64,000 nucleotides of DNA from Paenibacillus tritici (GCF_013204885.1 NZ_JABMKX010000011.1:62001-126000); one strand, 5' to 3'; shown: positions 17,282 through 26,489, counted from the first letter of the stretch. Notes: a model not told the origin generated them from the letters alone. Translations and numbers: made by a program.

Positions 17282-19840
17282 ATGGCAGATTTCAAAGCAC
17301 AGAATGAGAATGATCCGCTCAACCGGACCTTGCTGAACGACGAGGGACTGGACCCGCTGAATCCGCTGGATCTGGATAACTGTGAGAAGGAGCCGATCCA
17401 TATCCCGGGACTTATTCAGCCGCATGGTGTACTGCTGGCCGTAACTCAGGACACAGGCAATCTTATTGTCCAGGCCAGCCTGAATACGGACGTACTGCTG
17501 GGCACCGCTTCTGAAGCCCTGCTGGGTACCCCGATGGCTAACCTCGTAGGCCAAGACCAGCTGGACATGCTGCTGGAACGCAGTGTGAATGCGAAGGAGA
17601 CAGCAGATCTGCAATATATTGTCTTACAGATTGAAGTTGCCGGAGAACTACAGGATTTCTTCTGCATCCTTCATGAGAGTGAAGGCCTGATGATTGTTGA
17701 GCTGGAGCCTGCTTCCATAGATCAGAGCGACAGCGCCAATGATTTCGACTGGATCCGTACGTTCTTCGGACGGCTGAAGCAAACGGCGAACCGGCTTGAA
17801 GCCAGCCAGGCCGCTGCGGAGCAGGTGAAGGAGATGCTGGGCTATGACCGGGTGATGATCTATGAATTCGACGAGCAGTGGAACGGCAAAGTGATCGCCG
17901 AAGCGAAGGAAGAAGGGCTGGAGCCGTTCCTGGGACATCATTATCCGGCCTCTGACATACCGAAGCAGGCGCGTGAGCTCTATCTGCGCAACTGGCTGCG
18001 GACCATTGTAGATGTTAACTATGTTCCGGTTCCGATCCTCCCGGTGCTGCAGCCGCTGACCGGTAAGCCCCTGAACCTCAGCTTGTCCATCCTCCGCAGC
18101 GTTTCTCCGCTTCATATCGAGTATCTGCAGAATATGGGGGTTGGCGCAACCACCACAATCTCTCTGATTCAGAATAATCAGCTATGGGGACTGATTACCT
18201 GCCATCACCATTCTCCCAAATATGTGCCTCACCGCATCCGCAACCTCTGCAATTTCCTGGGGGCTTTCTTCTCCAGCGAACTGTATCGGCGCCAGCAGCT
18301 GGATAGCTATCAGACGGAGCTGGAGCTTCGGACTAAGGCGATGCGGATTGTCGATATATTTACTGTGAACACCAGTTCTACCCGTGTCATTGAGCAGCTT
18401 GGGGAGGAAGAACAGACGCTGCTGGATCTGATGGAAGCCTCCGGTGCAGCGGTGTGTTACCAGGACAAGCTCATGCTGTATGGAGCAACCCCATCGCAGG
18501 AGCAAGTGCGGGAGCTGGCCGGCTGGTTTGCCGGCCAGGCCAAGGACTACACCTATTGCACTTCCCGGCTAAGCCTGGAGTACGAACCCGCCAAGGCCTA
18601 CAAAAATATAGCCTCCGGTGTCATCTATCTTGCCCTGACTCCAGGAGACCAGAATTATATGATCTGGTTCAGACCGGAAGTCGTGGAGATTGTGGACTGG
18701 GCCGGAGACCCGGCCAAGGCTGTCATTCAGGAGAAGGATGGGATGCGTCTGTCTCCCCGCAAGTCTTTTGAGAAATGGCGGCAGGTGGTTCAGTCCACCT
18801 CCCTACCCTGGAGGGAGCAGCATCTTAATATTCTGCCTCAGCTCAAATCCATTCTGCGCGGACAGACCGAGAACCAGCTGCGTCAGGCAGAGGAGCAGGC
18901 TCTGCAGAATGCCCGCAGCCTCCGCCATAATGAACAGCGGTATTTGCAATTGATGGAGCTGTCCCCGGTAGCCTTCTTTATGATCACCGGTGATGTTATC
19001 ACCTACTGCAATAACCGTGCTCAAGAGCTGATGGCAGGGGAGCAGGGCAACACCCTGACAGGGGAGCAGGGCAACACCCTGACAGGGGAGCCGTTCCTGA
19101 ACTATGTGCAGGAATCCTACCGCCCCGTCCTGAAGCAGCACTTCTTGGAGCTGAGCCGGAATCCGAGCCTGTTTGTATCCAGCCGCGGCCAGTTCATGAG
19201 CGCAGACGGAGCGGCACTGGAGCTTAACCTCAGCCTGGCTTCCGTTATTCATGGCGGCAGACCGTCAATTATGGCTGTCTTAAGCCCGGGGAGCACCACG
19301 GATGCGTATGCTAGTGCTACCACGAAGCTGCGTAGTTACCTGACCACCGATTCGCTTACCGATCTGCCGAACCGGCAGGCGCTTGAGCATGAACTGGAGC
19401 AGCGCTGGTCGGCTCCTATCCACCAGCAGGAGCCGCTGCTGATGCTGTCTATTGATATTGATGACTTTCATTCGTATAATGCGGTCCACGGATTAAAGGG
19501 CGGCGATCTCTGTATTCAATCGGTAGCCGATGTGCTGAATATCATCGGCAGGAGTTATGGCGCGTTCGTCGCCCGGTTCAGCGGTGCGAACTTCATCCTG
19601 ACGATGGCCGGAGCGTCTGCCGCCCAGGCAGAGCAGCTTGCTGAAGCCGTCCGCCAAGGGGTCTATGATCTGCAAATTCCCCGCGACCGATTTGAAGAGG
19701 AGGGTGTAGTCACCATAAGTATCGGCGGCTTGCTGAAGGTGCCTCAACCCTCTGACCGCCCGTCTGACTTCATTGCGAAGGCTGAGAAGGCACTCTACGC
19801 GGCGAAGTCGGCCGGGAAGAACCAGGTCGTTTTCTTTTAA
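17282..19840 (+). CDS. Bacteriophytochrome (PAS-GAF-PHY) with C-terminal PAS and degenerate GGDEF domain
   Basis: An 852-residue cytoplasmic photoreceptor. The N-terminal PAS domain has the biliverdin-binding cysteine (Cys34) in LDNCEKEPIHIPGLIQPHG, as in known bacteriophytochromes. GAF has HHYPASDIPKQARELY and LRSVSPLHIEYLQNMGV. The PHY tongue has the PRxSF motif in LSPRKSFEKW. Then comes a linker, a PAS domain (about 560-660) and a GGDEF-type domain (about 700-852). The catalytic GGDEF signature is SGANF in ARFSGANFIL, so cyclase activity is doubtful. No histidine kinase module, and no haem oxygenase gene nearby to make biliverdin. Start at 17282 behind GGGAGGT. A 24-base tandem duplication lies at 19035-19082. 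Confidence 0.93.
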   Translation: MADFKAQNENDPLNRTLLNDEGLDPLNPLDLDNCEKEPIHIPGLIQPHGVLLAVTQDTGNLIVQASLNTDVLLGTASEALLGTPMANLVGQDQLDMLLERSVNAKETADLQYIVLQIEVAGELQDFFCILHESEGLMIVELEPASIDQSDSANDFDWIRTFFGRLKQTANRLEASQAAAEQVKEMLGYDRVMIYEFDEQWNGKVIAEAKEEGLEPFLGHHYPASDIPKQARELYLRNWLRTIVDVNYVPVPILPVLQPLTGKPLNLSLSILRSVSPLHIEYLQNMGVGATTTISLIQNNQLWGLITCHHHSPKYVPHRIRNLCNFLGAFFSSELYRRQQLDSYQTELELRTKAMRIVDIFTVNTSSTRVIEQLGEEEQTLLDLMEASGAAVCYQDKLMLYGATPSQEQVRELAGWFAGQAKDYTYCTSRLSLEYEPAKAYKNIASGVIYLALTPGDQNYMIWFRPEVVEIVDWAGDPAKAVIQEKDGMRLSPRKSFEKWRQVVQSTSLPWREQHLNILPQLKSILRGQTENQLRQAEEQALQNARSLRHNEQRYLQLMELSPVAFFMITGDVITYCNNRAQELMAGEQGNTLTGEQGNTLTGEPFLNYVQESYRPVLKQHFLELSRNPSLFVSSRGQFMSADGAALELNLSLASVIHGGRPSIMAVLSPGSTTDAYASATTKLRSYLTTDSLTDLPNRQALEHELEQRWSAPIHQQEPLLMLSIDIDDFHSYNAVHGLKGGDLCIQSVADVLNIIGRSYGAFVARFSGANFILTMAGASAAQAEQLAEAVRQGVYDLQIPRDRFEEEGVVTISIGGLLKVPQPSDRPSDFIAKAEKALYAAKSAGKNQVVFF
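19035..19090 (+). repeat. In-frame 24-bp tandem duplication inside the phytochrome PAS domain
   Basis: The unit beginning CAGGGGAGCAGGGCAACACC is present twice (19035-19058, 19059-19082) with a third partial start to 19090. It encodes GEQGNTLT repeated twice. Being a multiple of three, it keeps the frame, and it looks like recent slippage. Confidence 0.9.
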
Positions 19841-19938
19841 AATATAAGAATTTATAGGTTTCACACGATAATTTATCCTTCTATGTCCCGCTATAACGGC
19901 TACGCTGTCCATCCAAGGACGGCGTAGCCGTTTTCAGC
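19841..19938 (+). repeat. Dispersed intergenic repeat, copy 1, with terminator-like hairpin
   Basis: Starts directly after the phytochrome stop codon. The first 52 bases (AATATAAGAATTTATA, then TTTCACACGATAA, then CCTTCTAT) match copy 2 at 58755 with only about five differences. It ends in a stem AACGGCTACGC..GTCC / GGAC..GCGTAGCCGTT (19895-19932) followed by TTTC, so it also works as a terminator. Same orientation in both copies. Confidence 0.8.
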
Positions 19939-20084
19939 TTGGGGTGCTTCCTATTCGTCCAATCCCCTGAAGGTAATCCGCATACATTACAGAATGATGC
20001 AATATGCATCGCCGTATTTCATGGTTCTTCCGGTTTGGGTAGAATGATGAGTGCGGTATCAGTGAGGGCGGAGGTGAAACGTAA

Positions 20085-20765
20085 ATGTCTGTCGAGAAGC
20101 ATATGCTGGCAGCAGGGACTCCCTATGCCACACCTTATTATGTGATAAGCAGCGGAATCCCCGGTCCTGTATTTATGATCATCTCCGGCGTTCATGGCAA
20201 TGAACCGGCGAGCAGCCGTGCTGCCCAGGGGATCGCCAGCCGGTTCAGCCGGGGTGATATGGCTCTGCGCGCAGGGAGGCTGATCATCGTCCCGCTCGTG
20301 AACCAGAACGCACGGCGTAAGGGGGTCCGCGGGAAGCCCGATCTGAACCGTACCTTTCCCCGGAGACCCGGCGCAGAGGCCAAACATCCGCTGTCTGCAG
20401 CCGTATGGCAGCTTGCCTTGCGCTACAAGCCGTCCTGGGCTCTGGATCTGCATGAAGCGAACGGGCTGTCCCAGCTGAATCCGAAGCGGGTGGGCCAGAG
20501 CCTGCTCATCAGCCCGGCCAGCCGGGCGGAAGGTGTGGCGAAGCAAATTGTGAAGCGGATGAATCTGAACATTCCCAAACAAGCGTACCGCTTCAACATG
20601 AGGTACAGGGAACGTGCCGGAACTTCCCGGATGGCCTTTCAGCGCCTGCTCGGCGCAAGAGCGGTGACCGTAGAAACCTGCTGGAGCCTGGATTATGCCT
20701 TAAGGGTAAGGCTGCAGAGCGAGATTGTCTGCCATTTCCTGCGGGCGGCAGGAATGATTAGCTGA
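20085..20765 (+). CDS. Succinylglutamate desuccinylase/aspartoacylase (AstE/AspA) family protein
   Basis: A 226-residue zinc-hydrolase-type protein. The first zinc site is in SGVHGNEPASSRAA (HxxE), the arginine/asparagine substrate block is NQNARRKGVRGKPDLNRTFP, and the second zinc histidine is in ALDLHEANGLSQ. These are the M14-like carboxypeptidase-fold features of the AstE/AspA family. It is shorter than AstE (about 320 residues) and lacks the C-terminal beta domain, so it is probably a minimal member with an unknown acyl-amino-acid or peptide substrate. Start behind CGGAGGTGAAAC. Confidence 0.82.
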   Translation: MSVEKHMLAAGTPYATPYYVISSGIPGPVFMIISGVHGNEPASSRAAQGIASRFSRGDMALRAGRLIIVPLVNQNARRKGVRGKPDLNRTFPRRPGAEAKHPLSAAVWQLALRYKPSWALDLHEANGLSQLNPKRVGQSLLISPASRAEGVAKQIVKRMNLNIPKQAYRFNMRYRERAGTSRMAFQRLLGARAVTVETCWSLDYALRVRLQSEIVCHFLRAAGMIS

Positions 20766-20775
20766 GGTCAGGCGC

Positions 20776-22228
20776 TCAGGATTCGCTGCGAATCTGAAAT
20801 ACACTTCCGTAGGACCCTTTATAGACAGGAGTGCCGAAGGCCTGCACCCAGCCGTGATACAGCCTCCCGGAGCTGCCATTCCGCACGATCACAACATCCG
20901 GATGGTCCATATTTACAATATATGGCAAATACTCGGAGAATCCGTACATGGAGCGTTCAAACGCAGTCCAGCCCATGACTCCAACCGAAGCCTTGGTGAT
21001 AAAAGGGTCCTGGCGTCCGTCACAGAGCACATCCCCGCCGCGAAACATCACATATCCCGAAGATCCATAGCTGGACAGCACCTTAGGCCGGGTACCGGCA
21101 GGTGTATGCTCCAGTACATAGTTCATCTCCTCTACCGGATAATCTGCACGGACTAACTGCGGCGGCGCTGCGAAGATAGATCCCGTGTTGATCAGCAGCC
21201 CGGCTGCGAGTCCAAGCGCAATGGCCTTGTTGCCCATCTGCCGTCTGAAGCGGGCGGGAAGCGGCAGGGCTTCCAGGAAGACGGCGGCGAAATAAGGAAT
21301 GAACAGCCACATGAACAGATTCTGCTTGAAATTCATTACCCCGAGATAGAGGATGCCGGTCATCACGAAGAAACGGAACGGCTTCCGGTGGAGGGAGAAG
21401 GGCAGCGTCACCGCGAAGAAGAGCAGCAGGAGCAGGATGGGCAGCTGATCAAGCCGGCTGAAGGATAGAGGCTGCCATTCATTAATCAGCAGATTGAAGT
21501 GGCTCTGCGTCACCGTGAAGATGAACAGCAGTCCCTTCAGACCCCCCCGGATTCGGCAGACCTGCCAGCAGCACAAGCAGGAAGACGGCGGTTCGCTTCC
21601 AGTCAAGCTGGCGTGCAAGCAGCGACTCCAGGGCAGCCATGCCGGTGAAGACGGCAATCACCAGCCATACACCGGTGTGCACACTGGCAACGGCCCAGGA
21701 GAAGGCAACCATTGCAGCCGCATATCCGGCCTGTGGCTTCAGCTGGTATTCCCGTAAGGCGATGAAGAACCAGACGATGAGCGGAGAAGACATGATCTGC
21801 GGCCGTCCCTTGAAATAGTTATAGTAGATCCAGCAGGAGATCAGCAGGACGAACGGGAGCAGCAGCACATGCCCCTCTTCAAGGCCCAGCTCTCTGCGGG
21901 AGACTTGTCCAAGCCGCAGCAGCCCCATGATCAGGGCGAACAGGCAAAGTCCAGTCAGCAGATAGAGACCCGGCCAGCCAAGCCATTGATAGAGCGGGGC
22001 CAGCAGGAGCTGGAACCCGGCTTCATGCGGGATATAAGGGAGCCGGTCATCATAAAAGGTATGAATCGCATGATAGAGGATCTTCCCGTGCTCCAGCATA
22101 TAACGCCCGACCTCCAGATGCCAGAAGGTATCCGGGTCATTATATGAATAATCAGGCCGCATGAGCAGGATAGCAGCGGTTGCCAGCAGCCCGCCAGCGA
22201 GCGGGTATGCGGCTTTTTTGTTATACAT
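20776..22228 (-). pseudogene. Polytopic membrane protein, split by a frameshift in a 7-G tract
   Basis: Two overlapping minus-strand frames (22228-21482 and down to 20776) together make one protein of about 484 residues. The N-terminal part starts MYNKKAAYPLAGGLLATAAI and has the luminal-loop motif YNDPDTFWHLEVGRYML seen in GT-C-like membrane glycosyltransferase families. About ten membrane segments follow, then a soluble C-terminal domain with RQDPFITKA. The break lies at seven G on the minus strand (21542-21548): with six, the reading frame is continuous from LAGLPNPGG into LKGLLFIFTV. It could be a pseudogene, a phase-variable gene or a sequencing error. Exact function unknown. Confidence 0.75.
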
Positions 22229-22310
22229 CGTAACACTCCTTCCGTATCATCACCACTTCCCATAAGTAGACAGATCAATACGTTGCTCTAGCTGAACCGC
22301 AAATCAGGTA

Positions 22311-22350
22311 TTGACACAACTGCGTATAGTGTATATATTACATATATACA
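22311..22350 (+). promoter_or_regulatory. Promoter and operator of the GntR-ABC operon
   Basis: TTGACA (22311-22316) and TATATT (22334-22339) are 17 bases apart. Overlapping the -10 is the inverted repeat TGTATATA-N5-TATATACA (22330-22350), well placed for autorepression by the YtrA-type regulator encoded 39 bases downstream. Confidence 0.75.
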
Positions 22351-22388
22351 TTAGTCACAACAAACACAAAGGACGCTGATGCTGCTAC

Positions 22389-22769
22389 ATGAATATTTTG
22401 ATATCCAGTACGTCCGGTGAACCGATCTACGCCCAGATTGTAGGACAGGTCCGCCAGATGATTCTGCAAGGGGAGCTGGTCTCGGGTACGCCGCTGCCGT
22501 CCATCCGCTTATTGGCCAAGGACCTGCAGATCAGTGTCATTACCACGAAGCGGGCTTACGAGGAGCTGGAGCGGGAGGGCCTGATCAACTCTGTTGTCGG
22601 CAAGGGATCATTTGTCTCGGGGGCCGATCAGGAATATATCCGGGAACAGCGGCTAAGGATTGTAGAGGGCAAGCTGAAGGACATCATTGACGAGAGCAGA
22701 CTGCTGGGCATGGAGTACGCCGAGCTGGCGGAGATGCTGAAGCTGCTCTATGAGGAGGAACAGGAATGA
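22389..22769 (+). CDS. GntR family transcriptional regulator, YtrA subfamily
   Basis: A 126-residue regulator with an N-terminal winged helix: GEPIYAQIVGQVRQMIL, then LPSIRLLAKDLQISVITTKR (recognition helix) and YEELEREGLINSVVGKGSFV (wing). The short alpha-helical C-terminus (about 50 residues) is typical of YtrA, which dimerises without a large ligand domain. Its stop overlaps the ABC ATPase start by 4 bases. The palindrome over the promoter suggests autoregulation, probably relieved by cell-envelope antibiotics as in ytr loci. Confidence 0.92.
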   Translation: MNILISSTSGEPIYAQIVGQVRQMILQGELVSGTPLPSIRLLAKDLQISVITTKRAYEELEREGLINSVVGKGSFVSGADQEYIREQRLRIVEGKLKDIIDESRLLGMEYAELAEMLKLLYEEEQE

Positions 22770-23638
22770 GCGATGTAATCCAGTTAGACCATTTAACCAA
22801 GAGTTATGACCGGTTTGAGCTGCGGGATATCTCATTGACCATCAAGGAGGGCTTCATTACAGGACTGATCGGCCCGAACGGCGCAGGCAAGACTACGCTG
22901 ATCAAAATGATGATGGGCATGGTCTACCCCGATCAAGGCAGTATCTCGATGTTCGGCCAGAATAACCAGCTCTCTCAGGCGGCAGCCATTAAGGAGCGTA
23001 TCGGCTACGTCTCGGATGAGAGTATCTATTATGAGCACCTGACCGTCAAGCAGATGAGAGCTATCATCGCCCCGTTCTATCCCCGCTGGGATCAGGATAC
23101 ATATATGAAGTTCCAGGAGCTGTTCAAGCTTCCGCCCGGCAAGAAGATCAAGGAGCTGTCCAAGGGGATGAAAATCAAATTCTCGCTTGCCATCGCCCTG
23201 TCCCATGGAGCCGATCTGCTGATTATGGATGAGCCTACCTCGGGCCTTGATCCGGTATTCCGCAGAGAGATGCTGGAGCTGCTCAGCGAGCATATCCAGG
23301 ATGAGAAGAAGTCGATTCTGTTCTCTACCCATAACACAACAGACCTTGACCGGATTGCCGATTACATTGTGTTTATTAATGACGGCAAGATTATTTTCAA
23401 TGAGATGAAGGAGAGTCTGGGGGAGCAGTACCTCTTGATCAAAGGCGGGAAGGAGCTGCTGGACCGTGATGTGCGGCGGTGGTTCGTCGGTATCCGTGAG
23501 AATGGGCTGGGGTTCGAGGGTCTGATCAGCAACCGTGCGGAGGGCGAACGGTATTTCAAGGATACCGCCATCTGCGAGACGCCTACGCTGGAAGAGATTA
23601 TGTACTATACGGTAAAAGGAAGTGAAGCACATGTATAG
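22766..23638 (+). CDS. ABC transporter ATP-binding protein (YtrB-like)
   Basis: A 290-residue ATPase with Walker A GPNGAGKTT, Q-loop region, signature LSKGMKIKFSLAIAL (a KGM variant of LSGGQ, common in this group), Walker B LLIMDEPTSGLDP and the H-loop in STHNTTDLDRIADY. C-terminal regulatory extension. It powers the permease encoded next and is translationally coupled to GntR. Export of a drug or lipid-linked molecule is the usual role of this arrangement. Confidence 0.93.
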   Translation: MSDVIQLDHLTKSYDRFELRDISLTIKEGFITGLIGPNGAGKTTLIKMMMGMVYPDQGSISMFGQNNQLSQAAAIKERIGYVSDESIYYEHLTVKQMRAIIAPFYPRWDQDTYMKFQELFKLPPGKKIKELSKGMKIKFSLAIALSHGADLLIMDEPTSGLDPVFRREMLELLSEHIQDEKKSILFSTHNTTDLDRIADYIVFINDGKIIFNEMKESLGEQYLLIKGGKELLDRDVRRWFVGIRENGLGFEGLISNRAEGERYFKDTAICETPTLEEIMYYTVKGSEAHV

Positions 23639-24269
23639 CTCCCTGCATCTGATCCGCAAGGACTTCATGCTTACCCGGAAATTCTTACTCCTAATGGTTC
23701 CTTATTACTTGCTTATGGGATATTTAAATGCGGAAGCTTATACGGTATTCTCCTTGTTCCCGGCGTTACTGCTGCTGATTAATTCCTGCACGATTGATAT
23801 GCAGCATCATAATCAGAAGTTTCTGGTCACTCTTCCGGTACCCCGGCAGCGGCTGATTCTGGCTAAATACCTGATGCTTATTCCGTTCTCGCTGTTCAGC
23901 CTTATTTGTACCCTGGTGCTCTACGTGTTTGCTTTTAAGATAGGGAAGCTGGATGCTCCGCTGCGCTGGAGAGAGCTGGGTCTAACGACTGCTATATTTC
24001 CGCTGATTGCTTCCTTCTATTTGCCGGTCTATTACTGGCTTGGCCAAAAAGGAATGCAAATAGTGAACATGGTATTTATGCTGCTGGTTATGCTTAATTT
24101 CTCAGCATTAACAAGCTTGAGTGAAAGTTATCCAGATCTTGCGTTATGGATCAAGAGCGGCAAATTTGACAATGCTCTGCTGGTGGTCATCGGCATTCTG
24201 GCCTATCTCGTTATCATCTATGGCTCTTATCTGCTCTCATTGCGGATTTTTGTGAAAAAGGATATATAG
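23631..24269 (+). CDS. ABC-2 transporter permease
   Basis: A 212-residue membrane protein with about six membrane segments, beginning MYSSLHLIRKDFMLTRKFLL, the typical N-terminal helix and coupling motif of the ABC-2 permease family found with YtrA-type regulators. Start at ATG 23631 (AAAGGA 10 bases upstream) rather than GTG 23622; the start overlaps the ATPase stop. Third gene of the GntR-ABC operon. Confidence 0.85.
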   Translation: MYSSLHLIRKDFMLTRKFLLLMVPYYLLMGYLNAEAYTVFSLFPALLLLINSCTIDMQHHNQKFLVTLPVPRQRLILAKYLMLIPFSLFSLICTLVLYVFAFKIGKLDAPLRWRELGLTTAIFPLIASFYLPVYYWLGQKGMQIVNMVFMLLVMLNFSALTSLSESYPDLALWIKSGKFDNALLVVIGILAYLVIIYGSYLLSLRIFVKKDI

Positions 24270-24298
24270 CCCGCTGCTCTGAACAGGCCGCAGCACAA

Positions 24299-24343
24299 AA
24301 ATGACCTCAGCGCCCACATCCCCGTGGAAGCCTGAGGTCATTT
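24299..24343. terminator. Bidirectional terminator
   Basis: AAATGACCTCAG (24299-24310) pairs perfectly with CTGAGGTCATTT (24332-24343). A-run on one side and T on the other suit both the ABC operon (plus) and the convergent membrane-anchored gene (minus). Confidence 0.85.
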
Positions 24344-24357
24344 CCTTGTCTCTCCAT

Positions 24358-24717
24358 TCAGCGGAACGTTCCGCCTTGCTCCAGAGACTCTACGAAGTCC
24401 TTGGCATCCTTCAGGGACAGATTCCGCGCTTCACGCATCACCTTAATCGCCTGAATCTTCTTGCCTTCGGCAATCAGCAGACGGATTCTCCGCTCCAGAT
24501 CCGGGGCAATCTCCGGGTTCTGTACAAACATGGGGGTCGGAATATCGGTTGTTCTGCTGCTGGCCTGAACGGACGGTCCTCCGTAAGTGTCTCTTTGGGC
24601 CAGCCGGGATTCCAGCTCATGTACACGCCGCTTCAGGCTAAATACACTTAACATGAGCAATAACGCAAGCACCAGGGCCAGAATAGCAATGAGATCCATC
24701 GTCTCCATATTATCCAT
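24358..24717 (-). CDS. Membrane-anchored protein with ribosomal L7/L12-like C-terminal domain
   Basis: A 119-residue protein: an N-terminal membrane helix LIAILALVLALLLMLSVFSL (about 8-27), a short coiled segment RRVHELESRLAQRD, and a C-terminal region IRLLIAEGKKIQAIKVMREA followed by SLKDAKDFVESL, closely matching the L7/L12 C-terminal motif (IKxVREATxLxLKEAKDLV). Start at 24717 behind AAAGGAG; an upstream in-frame ATG at 24774 lacks a site. Not a ribosomal protein itself; family function unknown. Confidence 0.75.
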   Translation of the reverse strand: MDNMETMDLIAILALVLALLLMLSVFSLKRRVHELESRLAQRDTYGGPSVQASSRTTDIPTPMFVQNPEIAPDLERRIRLLIAEGKKIQAIKVMREARNLSLKDAKDFVESLEQGGTFR

Positions 24718-24924
24718 AGGGTTTGCTCCTTTCATGAACAGGTAATCTGCGAGGGTGCCGGTGCTACTATACACTACTACCCGCCAGGGAGAAGAATGAA
24801 CACTTCAGACTCCATTGTTGATTGTATCCCCAAGGCCGGAACCCTACAATTGGTTACATAGAATAGTTGACGCGTTGTACAGACGGGGACGCTAGTTCTC
24901 ACACCACCTGGAGGAGAGATGGAA

Positions 24925-25887
24925 ATGAACCAGAACACACAGAACACATTTATGAAGGCCATTCGGATACATCAATTTGGAGGAATCGGGGAACTACGCT
25001 ATGAGGAGGCGCCTATTCCTGCTCCGGCGGCCGATGAGATTCTGATTAAGGTGGCCGCAAGCGGCTTCAATCCGGTAGATGTCAAAATCCGCATGGGTTA
25101 TCTGCAAGCCTTCTTCCCGCATCATTTCCCCTATATTCCGGGCATTGAGGTCTCGGGTATTGTGGAAAGAGCGGGCGAAGCGGTTACGGAATTTCAAGCA
25201 GGCGATAAAGTGTATGCGGCTCTGGATATGTCGCAAGACGGCGGAGCTGCCGAATATGTGGTCACCAAGGCGCAGTATGCGGCTCTGGCACCGGCTTCAC
25301 TGGAGCTGGCGGATGCTGCCGCTCTCCCGGTAGGGGTGTTAACTGCATGGCAGGGATTATTTGAACATGGCAACCTGCCCGCAGGCGGGCGTGTGCTGAT
25401 TGCCGGAGCCGCAGGCGGAGTAGGTTCCTATGCAGTGCAGCTGGCCAAGCTTCATGGTGCGTATGTAATCGGCACTTCCTCTGCGGCCAGTATACCGATG
25501 CTGCAGGAATTGGGGATTGACGAGATCATCGACTATACCCGGGAGAGCGTAACGGAGAAGCTGAATACGAAGGTGGATCTGATCCTGAATCTGTCCCCGG
25601 AGAATACGGAGGAGCTTAACACATGGCTGCCGCTCTTGAAGGAGGGAGGTGCACTAGTCTCTGCGGTCAATCCGGCAGACGAGCAGCTGGCGGCGCAGCT
25701 TGGCGTAAGAACCCATCAAATTTACGGTCATGCGGATCGTGAGCAGATGACCCGGATGGCGGCTCTGGTGGATGAAGGCAAGCTTAAGCTCCAGATTACC
25801 GCAAGGCTGCCGCTTGCCGAGCTGGCCTCAGCACATGCGATGAGCGAGGCCGGCAAGATTCGCGGCAAGGTGCTGATTACCATCTAA
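24925..25887 (+). CDS. NADP-dependent zinc-type alcohol dehydrogenase/quinone oxidoreductase family protein
   Basis: A 320-residue medium-chain reductase without the structural zinc loop. The GroES-like domain has VAASGFNPVDVKIRMGY and PGIEVSGIVERAG; the Rossmann domain has the nucleotide motif VLIAGAAGGVGSYAVQLAK. Such proteins reduce quinones or enones with NADPH. Two ATGs (24919, 24925) follow GGAGGAGAG; the second has better spacing. The 3' end overlaps that of the convergent TetR gene by 4 bases, and TetR is a likely regulator. Confidence 0.9.
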   Translation: MNQNTQNTFMKAIRIHQFGGIGELRYEEAPIPAPAADEILIKVAASGFNPVDVKIRMGYLQAFFPHHFPYIPGIEVSGIVERAGEAVTEFQAGDKVYAALDMSQDGGAAEYVVTKAQYAALAPASLELADAAALPVGVLTAWQGLFEHGNLPAGGRVLIAGAAGGVGSYAVQLAKLHGAYVIGTSSAASIPMLQELGIDEIIDYTRESVTEKLNTKVDLILNLSPENTEELNTWLPLLKEGGALVSAVNPADEQLAAQLGVRTHQIYGHADREQMTRMAALVDEGKLKLQITARLPLAELASAHAMSEAGKIRGKVLITI

Positions 25888-26489
25888 CTCCTTCTTACCA
25901 GCTCTGGTTGCATAAATAAGATCCGGATATAGATGACGGACAGCTCATCCGGTGTATAAGGCATCCCGCTGCGCAGCCATTCTTCCGTAATCCCGAGAAA
26001 TATCGAGGCGGAATGCGCAGCGAGATACTCTGGAGGAATCTCGGGATGCTCTGCAAATACACCGTTGACCTCCAGCTTCCGGTAGAAGCTGCGTCTGATG
26101 ACCTCCTTGAATTGCCCCGGGAATCCCGCCTCTCCTTTAGCCCCGAGGAATAATCCGATCCGTTGTCCATGCTGCTGCAGGTATTCGAAGATGTGCACCA
26201 GCGGCGGGTAAGGGGCTGAATTCAGATAGTGCTCTAACATCTCGGCATGTACGATTCTCACAACCATAATCTGCTCCAGGCCGGTCAGAATCTCGCTCTG
26301 CAACTGCTCCAGCAGATCATATTTATCTGTAAAATGCAGATAGAAGGTTCCCCGGTTAATATGTGTCCTTTGCGCCAGATTGCGTACACTCACCTTATGG
26401 AAGCCCTCTTGCTCCATCAGCTGGAGAAAGTTCTCTTCGATTAAAGCCCTGGTTCCCGCTGTTATCATCTCGTGTATTTTACCGGTCAT
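25884..26489 (-). CDS. TetR/AcrR family transcriptional regulator
   Basis: A 201-residue repressor. The N-terminal helix-turn-helix reads NFLQLMEQEGFHKVSVRNLA then RTHINRGTFYLHFTDKYDLL, the TetR signature. The C-terminal helical region (about 70-201) resembles the TetR_C_8 type and binds an unknown ligand. Convergent with the oxidoreductase and divergent from a small membrane protein gene. Confidence 0.9.
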   Translation of the reverse strand: MTGKIHEMITAGTRALIEENFLQLMEQEGFHKVSVRNLAQRTHINRGTFYLHFTDKYDLLEQLQSEILTGLEQIMVVRIVHAEMLEHYLNSAPYPPLVHIFEYLQQHGQRIGLFLGAKGEAGFPGQFKEVIRRSFYRKLEVNGVFAEHPEIPPEYLAAHSASIFLGITEEWLRSGMPYTPDELSVIYIRILFMQPELVRRS

